This document shows positions 53,919 through 63,849 of a stretch of DNA of 64,000 nucleotides, piece after piece. The stretch comes from Paulinella micropora (lineage: Eukaryota > Cercozoa > Imbricatea > Euglyphida > Paulinellidae). The translations under genes and the position numbers were made by a program. Position 1 is the first letter of the stretch; the number at the start of each line of letters is the position of its first letter. The stretch is from contig WBZZ01006710.1 of NCBI GenBank assembly GCA_019918135.1, positions 46,001 to 110,000 of the forward strand. Direction: 5' to 3'. Under the pieces are notes generated by a model. The model had not been told where the DNA came from and did not search any database. It was given only the letters and a program-made list of their open reading frames with translations.

Positions 53919-54500
53919 ATGGCGGAATCAACTAAATTATACCGAACTTACTATCGGCAGGCACTCGCACTTTGGTATAAACAGAATTCGCAAGGAAAAT
54001 TCGTAACAATTCGTAAGGGATCGCCCGAATACTTAGCAATAAGGAAGATAGAAGCGGATATTAAGAGTGGTAACATTAAAAGTCAATTAAAACCAAAAGT
54101 AAGCAAATCCGGAAGTAAGAAAAATGAACAACCTATTGCCAGCGGACAGCCAGATCAAGTGCCAGACGAAGCATTGAAAAGAAAAGCACCAGACATAGAA
54201 TCGGCAAATAATTCATCTCCTGAACCAAATGCGAAACCTATTAAAATGTCTCCAGCACCTAAGGTTGAACAATCTTTACCAAAATCTGTTAATCACACTC
54301 CTGTTTCTGTGCCAAAACAAACTACTACAACACCAGCAAGTAAGATAGAAGCAATAGAAGATGCTTCTAAGGAAACTCCACCGCCAACTAAAAAAGTTAC
54401 TGAAACTAATGACAATGACATAAATCAAGCCATAGCAGATTTAATGAAAATGAAAGAAGAAAGAATTACACACAAGAATTTACAAATTATGAAAAAATGA
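53919..54500 (+). CDS. Basic, Pro/Lys-rich protein, unknown
   Basis: 193 residues. The folded N-terminus (LYRTYYRQALALWYKQN, RKGSPEYLAIRKIEADI) is followed by a disordered Lys/Pro/Ser-rich tail and a short helix. It may bind DNA in the virion. It lies between ATPase and capsid; TATATAAC precedes the ATG. Intact. Confidence 0.45.
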   Translation: MAESTKLYRTYYRQALALWYKQNSQGKFVTIRKGSPEYLAIRKIEADIKSGNIKSQLKPKVSKSGSKKNEQPIASGQPDQVPDEALKRKAPDIESANNSSPEPNAKPIKMSPAPKVEQSLPKSVNHTPVSVPKQTTTTPASKIEAIEDASKETPPPTKKVTETNDNDINQAIADLMKMKEERITHKNLQIMKK

Positions 54501-54568
54501 TGAATGCTAAATGATAAAATAATAATTATTATTATATAATAATTAAAAACTCAAGTGCTTCAATTCGT

Positions 54569-54937
54569 TTGCCAATTGACTTTATTAATAAACTCAACGA
54601 AGCAAACCGACCTGCGAGTGATGGGTTTCAATTGAATCAGTTTGAATTGTGCAGTAATCATGGTGCCCCATTACTTAATCAACCATTAACTGAATTTGGT
54701 GATCTTGTCTCGTATGAGAGGACCACTATTCAAAACACATTAACAGACATTTCTGATAACAAAGAAAATGCGCATGTTGTTGATTTGGACACTGCTGTTA
54801 GCAGTTTGGCTTATTTAAAGAAAGCGGTTCAAAATGCTGAGGCAAGAGAGTTTCAATTGAGTTCACCACAAGATGCGAGACTTGACAATATACAGAAATC
54901 AGTTGATATTATTAAACAATCCGTTTCAAGTGAATAA
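54569..54937 (+). CDS. Small virion-type protein, start codon unclear
   Basis: About 125 residues from SSASIRLPIDFINKLNEA. No ATG fits the start: the frame opens near 54,545 with AAA where a start might have been. The C-terminus is a helix (LDNIQKSVDIIKQSV). Immediately upstream of the capsid gene. Unknown role; possibly a capsid accessory protein. Confidence 0.4.
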   Translation: MPIDFINKLNEANRPASDGFQLNQFELCSNHGAPLLNQPLTEFGDLVSYERTTIQNTLTDISDNKENAHVVDLDTAVSSLAYLKKAVQNAEAREFQLSSPQDARLDNIQKSVDIIKQSVSSE

Positions 54938-54981
54938 TTAATTATTTTCAATTTCTATTATTATTTTTTTTATATAGCAAC

Positions 54982-54998
54982 ATTGCAAATTTTGCAAT
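54982..54998 (+). promoter_or_regulatory. Leader palindrome of the element 2 capsid gene
   Basis: ATTGCAAATTTTGCAAT is a palindrome with 8-base arms, ending 18 bases before the ATG at 55,017. The sequence differs from the element 1 leader hairpins, but the position is comparable. Confidence 0.4.
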
Positions 54999-55016
54999 CT
55001 CACAAGCACACACAAA

Positions 55017-56441
55017 ATGGAAGGAAAGGATTCTAAAAATACTGAGGAGTTGATGACCCTCAACAACCTCAGATATGAGTTGCCAGTAAATTTAGCACTC
55101 ACCGAACAGGGAAGTATCTTTAAGAAGAACTTCGCCGACCAGCAGAAATACACCAGTGATTCAGAGACTGAAATGATTTTTAGATTGCAGGCAAGCACTG
55201 ATTTCGTTTATGGAAAAATTTGTTATTTGTCGTTTGACATTAAAGCAGATGGGTTGACAGCCACTGATGGAAAAGATAATGTTGCTTGTGCTCTTGGTTT
55301 CCAGAACACTCCCGCAACTGCTATTTTTGAAAGATTTTTGCTAGAAAGCAAGGATGGTAGCGAACTTGAACGAATTGAAGATTTGAACAAGATGCTGCGA
55401 AATATTCTCCCGTGGCATTATCCATTTGATTATCGTCGGCAGGCACAAATGTCTGGACAGAGAGAAAGTGTTGGTGTTAATTCTAATGTTACAGACGATT
55501 CGGTCGTCAATTTTACACTCAATACCCCCACTGCTGGTAGTGTTGGCTCTGGTAGTGCTTTGAGAGTTTGTTTTCCTCTTCATTACTTTTCGGGAGTGTT
55601 TAATGAAGAAACTCTCATTCCTCCCTCTTTGATTAGTGGTATGAGGCTTCGCTTGACATTTGCACCAGCACAGGAAGCATTGACTATTATTGGAACCTCT
55701 GATGGTAAGGTTCCTGCTGGTTTTAGCGGTTCTAATTTGACTTACACTGTATCAAACCCAGTCGTAATGTTAGAAACCTTCTCACTTGCTCCCGCTGTGC
55801 AGAGAAATATTCTTGAACAGATGGGAAGCAAGGATGGGCTCCCATACACTTATGAAACATATTACAATCAAAAGGTGAATCGGGGCACGGTGGATGATTT
55901 TAATCTTCAAGTGAATAAGGCCGTTGCTCGTGCTCAGTGCTTGTATATCGTAACTCAAAATGTGCTCTCTGATAATGCTAGTATTGACAACTTGGGAACG
56001 GCCCAAATGAATTATAGACAATATCAGTGTCGTATTGGTGATTGGTATGCTCCACAACAAAAGATGGAAATCGGAAGTGCTGATACTCTTGCCGACGTTC
56101 AACGAGGCTGTGCAGAATTGTATATTAACAATTTCCAAGCAACTATGGGCATTCGTGATGCTTATATGTCTTCATCTGTTTCTCTTGAAAACCTTCGTAA
56201 GTATTATTCTGCTACGGGAGTTTCCACTACTGCTACAAATGGTGGTTTTGCTACCATTATCCAGACACTCAATCAATCGCCACACATTGGAGCATCTGGT
56301 CTTGCGGTTAATAACTCACGAACTGCCGAAGTTACTATTCGGTATGCGGAAAATTATCATGCTAATCGTGCCATCACTGCTTGGTTGAAATATGCCAAAG
56401 TCGTGTCTATCTATCCAAGTAGAGCCGTCGTAAAACAATAA
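55017..56441 (+). CDS. Major capsid protein of element 2
   Basis: 474 residues, intact. The length, beta-rich composition and position between the ATPase and the penton-like gene fit a PLV double-jelly-roll capsid protein. Examples are LRYELPVNLALTEQG, MIFRLQASTDFVYGKICYLSF, RVCFPLHYFSGVFN and SGMRLRLTFAPAQEAL. It would form the hexameric capsomers. It is not closely similar by eye to the element 1 capsid, supporting separate virus lineages. It is the only large virion gene of element 2 with no visible lesion. Confidence 0.78.
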   Translation: MEGKDSKNTEELMTLNNLRYELPVNLALTEQGSIFKKNFADQQKYTSDSETEMIFRLQASTDFVYGKICYLSFDIKADGLTATDGKDNVACALGFQNTPATAIFERFLLESKDGSELERIEDLNKMLRNILPWHYPFDYRRQAQMSGQRESVGVNSNVTDDSVVNFTLNTPTAGSVGSGSALRVCFPLHYFSGVFNEETLIPPSLISGMRLRLTFAPAQEALTIIGTSDGKVPAGFSGSNLTYTVSNPVVMLETFSLAPAVQRNILEQMGSKDGLPYTYETYYNQKVNRGTVDDFNLQVNKAVARAQCLYIVTQNVLSDNASIDNLGTAQMNYRQYQCRIGDWYAPQQKMEIGSADTLADVQRGCAELYINNFQATMGIRDAYMSSSVSLENLRKYYSATGVSTTATNGGFATIIQTLNQSPHIGASGLAVNNSRTAEVTIRYAENYHANRAITAWLKYAKVVSIYPSRAVVKQ

Positions 56442-56484
56442 AAAAAAAATTAAAAATTAAAATATATTATTTTATAATATAGCA

Positions 56485-57280
56485 ATGTCAATCACGATCT
56501 CTAATTTGGAAGACGGAAAGCGAACCCGCAAAATTTCCTCCTTCGTGTCTCATCAAGCGACAAAACAGAATCAAAATCCGCTTCTACTCACAATGGCCGT
56601 TTCGTTGTTGATCTACCAGCAACTGGTCGTAATATTGATATAATCAGTGCTTATGTCGTAAAGAGTATCTCCATTCCAAATGTTTTCCCAAACATACCGA
56701 GTTATGCCAACACTCTCACATTGATTAAAACAACTGGATCTGCTACAAAAACGGCAATCGTAACAGAAAATCAATACACCATTGATACATTTATTACCGC
56801 CCTTCAAACTGCGATTAATTCAGCAATTATCCCTAACTCTGTAGTTATACTTTGAACTCCGTTAATAAATTGAATTTCGCATTCACTGGTGATACGTATG
56901 CTTTTGATTACGATAATAGCACGATTAGAGACAAGATAGGACTAACTGCAGATATTTCGGCCGCGGCGAGTGCCACGATGCAATTTATCGTAAATTTGAT
57001 TGGTGAAATGGCCGTTTATATTCATAGCCGCGCATTGAATCAATCTGGTTTAGTTGAAGAAAATGGTAATTTCTCTGTCGTTGGTAAATGCAATTTAGAT
57101 AAGCCCTATGGAGTCCAGTGCTACTTTGAGAGTTCTAATGATGTTGCCGATTATGTGCCATTTAATACAACAAAAAGTTTAAGATCTATTGATATTGTCA
57201 TTAGAAATGCGAGCGGCGATGTGCTTGAATGTCCTGTCAATTTTGAGGTTTCAATTCTCTTGAAGGCGTATCATGCTTAA
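56485..57280 (+). pseudogene. Minor capsid (penton-like) protein of element 2, two frameshifts
   Basis: MSITISNLEDGKRTRK starts the gene. A change of frame near 56,535 gives RVSSSDKTESKSASTHNGRF, then IDIISAYVVKSISIPNVFP, the typical penton N-terminal pattern, and a second change near 56,840 leads to the frame ending at 57,280 (TGDTYAFDYDNSTIRDKIGL to VNFEVSILLKAYHA). It is the positional and probable functional match of 10,835-11,647. It would form vertices with the capsid protein encoded just upstream. Confidence 0.65.
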
Positions 57281-57551
57281 AAAAAAGAAAATGCTATAAA
57301 TATAATGACATTTATAGAAAATTTAAATGTGTTATTCATATTAATCAAAATATTAACTTACGGCAACGACAACAACATAAACAACAATCCCCTGCGGTGT
57401 TAATATTGATCAGTTTTACATATATTTGAGGAAAAATCACACCTATAACAGAAAAATTAATCAAAAACAAGGGTTTTGAATACATAAAAAAATGTCAATA
57501 GAGATAGAAAACAAAGTTGATAAATAAGAATAGATAAAGTTTTTTTTTTGT

Positions 57552-58791
57552 TTAAATCTGATTTTCAACAAAATTAACAGAAGCGTAAATACTCGCCGTT
57601 CCACCGCTTGTATTTTGTGCGGATACTGTAAATGTCTTACTTGGTCCGATCTTGATGTTATAATGAGAGAAATCAATGTATATAGATGGAACCACCAGAT
57701 AATACATATGTAAATATCACACTTCCGCCCGTTCTTGTAGTTCCTGCTGTATCTACTTCGGCCAATGATGTGGCGGTATCGTAATTTGAATAAGAAGGTG
57801 TTCCTCCCAATGTGGTATTAAGAATAATTCTCGCAATACATGTTTTAGTGTCTGAATTGCTAATACATAAATTCTCAAAGTAGATTATGTTATAGTTTGT
57901 TTTGCTGTTAAATGTGGCGCGGTTTCTGATGGTAAATATAGCATTTTCAGTTGATCCTATACTCTTGACCGAATCATACGAGTTAGTTATAGCAATAGTC
58001 CGATCAATAATATTATTCCCTTCAACTGCCAAAAACATGCTCGCCGTTTTCGCAACAACGGATGCGAGACTTGACGAATATGCCTTCGCATAAATAGCAA
58101 ACGCCGCCTGATCCAATGATGGAGTGGTAGCAGTGCTCGCATATTTAATTGAATGAATTACTTCCATTCTCCCAGTTCGCGGGTTTTCTATTTTGAATGT
58201 AATTTGACCGCTACCCAGATATTGAACAACTATTTCAAACACATTCGATTTAGTAAAATCAATCGTGGGGAAGTTTCCAGTATTATCACATTTATCAAGA
58301 TTCCACGCATATTGACTGACAACATTTTCCACACTTCCCGCCGTTCTCACAACGGACATTCCTAAGTTTGATTGTCTAAAACATAAATTGTCTGCTGGTG
58401 TGCCTATGCCAATATCGCAATTAAAAGTAGTTGCCGCAATAGATGACGGAAACAATGCGGAAAATCTAGCAACCAAACCCATACCACTTCTATATTTTGC
58501 TCTTTCAATTGTCGTAATCTGTGCGGTTGAATTACCTGAGGCCGATGTGGTCAAAACCGCCATTGAATTAGCAGTTGATACTACCCCTCCATTAGTTTCG
58601 GTTTTGTCAAAAAATCGCGTATTAATACCATATGTAAATACATTTTGTAATACTGGCGACAAAGTGGCAGTTCGTAATTCTCCGAAGGCTGTTGTTGGTA
58701 ATGCGTCTTTAATGCTATCAATAGATAAAAAAGAAGATGACGATGTAGTTGATGACGATGGTGTATTCGTGCTTTGACCAAAAAGGTTCAT
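57552..58791 (-). pseudogene. Virion spike-like protein, homologous to 4,088-5,344, frameshift near its end
   Basis: Starts MNLFGQSTNTPSSS. Most of the protein is open from 58,791 to 57,673. A frame change near 57,680 adds the last 40 or so residues (HYNIKIGPSKTFTV to VNFVENQI) to a TAA at 57,552, restoring the C-terminus seen in the element 1 homologue (AIVNFVEDH). Shared strings include FGE, LSPVLQNVF / LTPVLQEIF, and YRSGMGLVARFSAL / YRTGMGVLARFTAL. Beta-rich surface protein next to the penton-like gene; likely receptor-binding. Confidence 0.65.
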
Positions 58792-58815
58792 TTTATATTT
58801 TATATATTATAAAAC
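58790..58815. promoter_or_regulatory. Bidirectional AT-rich promoter gap
   Basis: TTTTATATATTATAAAAC fills the 24-base gap between divergent starts at 58,791 and 58,816 and includes TATATA on both strands. Confidence 0.35.
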
Positions 58816-59086
58816 ATGCCATTAATAATACAAGAATTGCCAAGTGATATAGTTGGACACATAAGAACATTTGTTTATTCAGAAGCCCAGCAGAATTACA
58901 AAAAAGAATTTTGTAATATGCGGTTTGTCTCGCACATTCCGATCGCATCCTCCCATTATAGCAGTTGATATTGATAATGTAGATGGTGTTCAGTTTTTCA
59001 CGATTTGTTCTATTAATTGCTACAGACGAGAATCCAATATTAGAGCAAGATATCGCGAACCGCCTTTAATTGTTGTTAAATATTAA
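58816..59086 (+). pseudogene. Small F-box-like protein, one frameshift
   Basis: MPLIIQELPSDIVGHIRTFV resembles the start of an F-box (LPxDIxxxI), followed by a basic helix. The first frame stops near 58,968, and a second frame carries on (VDIDNVDGVQFFTICSIN) to 59,086. Short F-box proteins are common in viruses of amoebae and algae, where they recruit ubiquitin ligases. The resemblance is brief, so this is a weak call. The end overlaps the integrase stop. Confidence 0.35.
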
Positions 59087-60250
59087 TCTTTTTGAACTTT
59101 TTGTTTAATCCTCGTGCTTCTTCTTAATGGCTTTGTTTCTGCTGATTGTTCTTCTTGTTCTTCTTGTGGTTTTGCTTCTTTTTTCTCTTTGATAAACTTA
59201 TTAACAATAATGGCTCCAATCCCGCTTATCTTTCTTAGTTTAGTATTTGTTATTATCCCCCCATGATCGTTGTAAATCTGCTCAAGCAATTTATACTTAT
59301 CATCTTTACTCGCTTTTTTGCCTAATGGTTTGTATTTGCTTTCTGCCGTGTCGTTTTCGCTTTCAGTTTCATTAATACTATTTAAATTTAGACGTAAATC
59401 TATTTTGCATCTCAACTCCTCTAATTCTGTTTTAATCCCTTCTGCTTTTATTTCTTCAGGGTCGGCCACATTAATCCATAAATAAGTAAATGAAGTCAGT
59501 AAATCGCCGTGTCCCAATACATTGCTTACCCACGTATCAAAATTCTCTAATTTCGGATTAGCGAAATTACTATACGACAAACTAGCATATAGTTTCCGCA
59601 ACATTGAGGTGTGTGTAGTCCGATAGCTAAGGGAAGATTTTGATAATTCTTTTGTTTAGTTCATTAATCTTTTGTTTATCAAGCACACCCTCGTTGTTGA
59701 TGATAACTGCTTTTTTCTTTTTGAAATGGTTCCGTTTTGAATTTACTTTTTCTATTACGAATTCAGGAGTAAAAATGACAACAGGCCTCTCAGTCCAATT
59801 CTTTTTTTGCCCTTCTCTTTTCTTCGCCAGGTTATTTACCCTCAGCCAACTTGGTTTATCTGGTATTAATTCATATGTGTTTTTATCAAATATTTCAACA
59901 GGCCTTGCTCCAATTGCTATCATCAAAGAAAGTAGTTTAGATAAGGGTCATTACTTAAAATCATATCATTCATTTTAGCCATTACATCACGAACATCAAT
60001 CTGTATTTTTTGTTCATTTTTTGCTTTGACATCTTTCTTATACCCTTCAACGATATCAATCCGCTCGTCTTCATTCAGATTAAAATACTTATCCAGTTTG
60101 CTCATTTCATATACTTTTTCACTTTGATGAGGCTCTATTGCTTTTTTTCTCACCTCAGAAAGTCTTTGCCTTCTACTATCATCTTCAAATTAGGATACAC
60201 AATAGCATATTTTGGATATATGACTTTTAGCCTCAAGCACCTCTTCATCA
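59083..60250 (-). pseudogene. Tyrosine recombinase / integrase of element 2, several frame breaks
   Basis: Read right to left over three frames (60,153-59,923, 59,926-59,627 and 59,604-59,083). The first catalytic Arg is in MIAIGARPVEIF. The second is in MLRKLYASLSY, the LGH box is VLGHGDLL, and the nucleophile Tyr is in SFTYLWINV. The spacing and KLYASLSY wording match the tyrosine integrases of PLVs and phycodnavirus-type elements. The start is blurred by stops near 60,190-60,290. A basic C-terminal tail (RRSTRIKQKVQK) follows. This replaces the DDE integrase of element 1. Confidence 0.78.
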
Positions 60251-60431
60251 CTCGTTGGTGTGCTAAATAGCAATATAAATAGCACTATGGAATGCGACAT
60301 TTGGTTTTACCTCACTATCGTAGAAGTTGGACACGATTTCATAAATTTTACTTTCAGTAGTAGCAACTTTTAACTACCTAAGAAATTTCTTGTCATCTTC
60401 GGTCCACATCTTAGTATATAATAGACAAGTT

Positions 60432-61908
60432 TATTTTAATTATTTTAAATAGAAATTCTACCCCCCGCCAGAAATACAAAAATGTCGTTGAAAACCACTC
60501 GGACGGCTAAGAGAGGTAATAAGCAGTCTAAGTGCGACAATTCGTGTTAGTATTAATCAAGGCCAATTGTCCGTGTCCAACCACCACTGCTGGGAAATTA
60601 TATTATGGTATATTTACTTTCGGGTAGAGACAATTTTTTTTTTCTAATTCTTAATAAACGGTCGGACACCCTGGACAATATAAAAAAAATTAATAGGAAG
60701 AAGAATAATATAATAAATATTGAAATTTAATAATCAAAAAGTGTCCAACCTTCAAAAAATCTACTTGGACACGGCCAACCATGGGGTTGGCCACAAATAG
60801 GAGAAGACAATTACACTCGCCCTGCTCTTATATTCACCCTTTCGTTTGCTCATTGAATTCATACTATACATTGTATATATACCAATGAGTTCCACCATAG
60901 AAGAAATAAAGGCGGTATTCAAGCAACGATATAGAGAAAACAATAAAGAGAAAATCAAAGAATATAGAGCAAATTATAACATAATAATAAGGACAAAATT
61001 AAAGGGCATCAAAAGAAATACAGAGAAGCAAATAAGGATAAGATAAATAAACAACGAAGGGAATATTATAAATCATAGTAAATAAGGACAAAATTCAAGA
61101 GCAACAAAAGAAATACAGAGACACTAATAAGGAAATATTAGATAAATACAAGAAGAATATCTCAAACAGAAGCAGGAAAAAACAGATCCTAATGTTGAAT
61201 ATGTAAAATCTCTCCATTTTTGATCACATTAGCAAAATAATATCGTTATGACTGAGCCGGTGCCACCAATTTTGGAAATTTGCATCTTGGCCAAATAAAA
61301 AAAGGAAAAGAATGGAATATTCCAGAATTCTAGAAATTCTATTTCCGCGAATATGACCATGCGACACCAAAACACGGCGGTGTCGCAGTGTCGCAGAGGC
61401 TGCGACAGAATTTCACTTTTTTGTCGCAGTGTCGCAAAAAATATTTTTTCTTTTGTATGTTTCATGTGTATCGCCCCTTCCCCCCCTTTCCCCCATTTGT
61501 GTTTGATGATCATTTATGTATATAAACTTGTCCATTCAAGTATTAAAAACAAGCACAGAAAAACAGAAAAACACAACAGGAAGACATAAAAAACGACATA
61601 GGAAGCACAAAAACATACCCTTGTTTTACAAAAAAACGACAAACTAAGCACACTAAGAGAGATTTAGACAAAATAACGACAAAAACCATATAGACGTAGT
61701 TTATATATAATTTATGAAATAAAATGATGTTTTTGTCGTTATTTTGTCTAAATCTCTCTTAGTGTGCTTAGTTTGTCGTTTTTTTTGTAAAACAAGGGTA
61801 TGTTTTTGTGCTTCCTATGTCATTTTTTATGTCTTCCTGTGTGTGTTTTTCTGTTTTTCTGTGCTTGTATTTAATACTTGAATGGACAAGTTTATATACA
61901 TAAATGAT
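60432..61908 (-). repeat. Right terminal inverted repeat of element 2
   Basis: Inverted copy of 31,962-33,465 with a few substitutions and indels. Like the left copy it contains a decayed frame for a Lys/Asn/Glu-rich helix (from ATG at 60,885, SSTIEEIKAVFKQRYREN), similar to the tails of the GIY-YIG proteins, and GTGTCGCAG repeats at 61,378-61,435. Confidence 0.92.
61509..61908. repeat. Terminal palindrome of the right TIR (about 177-nt arms)
   Basis: 61,509-61,685 pairs with 61,730-61,908 around a 44-base loop. The outer arms of both TIRs share the same small variants (for example AAATACAAGCA) and the inner arms share others (AAAAACAAGCA), so the palindrome was present before the two TIRs separated or they are kept identical together. 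Confidence 0.85.
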
Positions 61909-62060
61909 CATATATATACACATATATATATAACATAAAAACATGTACACGTACATACATACATAACATATCTAACATGCATACATACATACATACATAC
62001 CTACATACATACATACATACAGACATAACATATATACATACATACATACAGTATGCAACA
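61909..62060 (+). repeat. TA / TACA microsatellite flanking element 2
   Basis: (TA)n then (TACA)n-type simple repeat (about 61,975-62,055). Host DNA. Confidence 0.75.
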
Positions 62061-62338
62061 TATATGTAGCTATGAGAGACTATAAAACAAATATATCAAT
62101 CGTTGAAAAAAAAAGGGGGGGGGGGGGGAGGAAGGAAAGAAAGAAAAAAACACAAACACACACAAAGGAAAAGAACTCAGATTCTGTCAATCATTTATTC
62201 AAGTCATCAATCCATCATCTTAATCTTTCGTCACAGTCCGTTCGGTGTTCTGTTATCCATGTATCATCCTCTTATAATTAGTGTTCTATGGCTGGTGCGT
62301 GGCTGCCACCACTTGCATCTCTGCATCAAAGACGCCAG

Positions 62339-62588
62339 CTTTTTTTTTTTTTTTTTTTTCCACCACTTAGAATTTTATATTAGTGTTTTGAACTTGTAGT
62401 AGACTCAATAATAAAATGAGACAGAGTAGAAAGGAGAGCAAACAGACGTATTGTTAAATATATATTAATCAAAACAAAAGCAATAGCAAAGAAAACAAAC
62501 AGACACAGGCAAAACAAGCAAAGAGCAGGAGGAAACATATGAGGAAAGGATGAAACATGCAACTCGAATAGTAGAAGATCGATATATT
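62339..62588 (+). repeat. Dispersed host repeat, copy B
   Basis: Poly-T head, CACCACTTAGAATTTTA, AATAAAATGAGACAGAGTA and GAGGAAAGGATGAAACATGC, in direct orientation with copy A at 31,229-31,513. It starts about 430 bases outside the right TIR, and copy A ends about 450 bases outside the left one. Confidence 0.7.
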
Positions 62589-62592
62589 GTAT

Positions 62593-62697
62593 GTTTTTTT
62601 TTCACCACTTAGAATTTTAATCATTAGTGTGTTGAACTTGTAGTAAACTCAATAATAAAATGAAACAGAATAGAAAGGAGAGTAAACAGACGTAAAA
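62593..62697 (+). repeat. Dispersed host repeat, copy C (partial)
   Basis: Poly-T then CACCACTTAGAATTTTAAT and TTGAACTTGTAGTAAACTCA to ACAGACGTAAAAT, matching the first third of copy B, in tandem with it. Confidence 0.65.
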
Positions 62698-63533
62698 TCT
62701 ATGTTCATAAACGCAAAAACAATAGTATTTTTTTTAAGTTTCTTTTCTCTCTATCTAACATTCTTCTCCCCATTCCTTTTCTCTGTTGAGACAGTTATAA
62801 GGCGTCAGACCCTACATAAAGATAGCGATAGACTGGCCAAAAGAGCTGTTTTATAGAAGTCAGTCTGTCGTCTGACAGTGCTTCAATACTTGTTTTGCTC
62901 TTGTGTGAGAGATATGTAATTTTCTCTGGTTTCTGCAGTGAAAATGCAGGGGAAATGATTCAGAACAGAGAATGGGAGCGCTATGCGTTTCTCCTCTGTC
63001 TGTGTGTTTGTTTGATGTTTGTTGCGCACTGGTTTTAGTTGGCTTTACAGAAGCAGCAAGAGGAAGTGTAGTAGGTGTGCTCTGGTGTCTTGTAGAAGAA
63101 CACACAAAAGCCAACTAAGCACAAGGGCTAAAGGTTATGCCAGCCTGTGACAAGTTGATTGCTTATTTGTGAGTTTTTCGTTTGAGGATGTGTTGGATGC
63201 TTATTTTCGTCTGATGTCTTTGCTGCAGGTCAGCGAAAAATAAATTTGTGATTGTCTGATGTCTTTACGACAAATCAGAAAAGAAATCAGCCTTTAGCTA
63301 TGTACTCCAAATGTATCACCCCCAACGATAGCTCAATGGAAAAGTAAGTCGGTAATATAACCAAACACAGTCATCAAAAAGAGAATGATGTCTCGTTATA
63401 TTATCTCAGTGACTCAAAGACAAAAATGCACCCAAATACCAGCATAAAATTTGCATTTCAGACGTGTCATGCCAGACGAAATCTATAAATAAGTTTTTAC
63501 CAGACAATGCGGGGAGTGATGTCCACAATCAAG
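62698..63533. other. Host-type spacer, no gene seen
   Basis: AT-rich unique-looking DNA with only short frames and no motif. One minus-strand frame of 84 codons (62,860-63,114) has no support. Confidence 0.4.
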
Positions 63534-63728
63534 ATCACTAGTGTAGTGATGATCACTACGTATTTATCACTAACTTTTTTGCTCATGCAAATAGGTAGTG
63601 ATCATCACTACCCTCATCACTAAATAAAAAGTATATCACTAAGCTCATCACAAACAGCGTAGTGATATCGATGCATCACTACGTGCTAGATTATTATCAC
63701 TACTTGCATTTCTTAGCTTGTAGTGAAA
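63534..63728. repeat. Cluster of GTAGTGAT / ATCACTAC inverted motifs
   Basis: About ten copies of TAGTGAT or its complement ATCACTA within 195 bases. They include palindromes TGTAGTGATGATCACTACG (63,543), GTAGTGATCATCACTAC (63,595) and AGTGATATCGATGCATCACT (63,661). Dense inverted short motifs of this type often form the ends of DNA transposons or a protein-binding array. Confidence 0.6.
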
Positions 63729-63849
63729 ACGCCAAGCCTGCGCGGGCAAAACTACAAACTTATTGTGGTTAGTGAATGTGGTAGTTGCTTGTTGTGTTTG
63801 TTTCTTGCTATATATGTGCACGTACCTGTGGTAATAATGATCATGAGCG

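Larger units (their letters stand above)
31962..61908. mobile_element. Element 2: complete integrated PLV-type virus bounded by long TIRs
   Basis: About 29.9 kb between inverted repeats of about 1.5 kb, or about 23.6 kb without the retrotransposon at 38,719-45,060. It has primase-helicase, fibres, packaging ATPase, capsid, penton-like protein and tyrosine recombinase. The TIRs show it is one integrated unit in a microsatellite-rich host site. Most genes carry frameshifts or stops, and there is a 65-bp duplication in the ATPase gene, so it is a defective provirus. The major capsid gene is intact. No certain target duplication can be read because both flanks are (TA)n-rich. Confidence 0.9.

Noticed and set aside
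62860-63114. 84-codon minus-strand frame in the right host flank
   Set aside because: No motif, no homologue in the window and ordinary composition; it could occur by chance.
63534-63728. CRISPR array
   Set aside because: The short motifs alternate in orientation, spacing is irregular, there are no constant-length spacers, and the DNA is eukaryotic.
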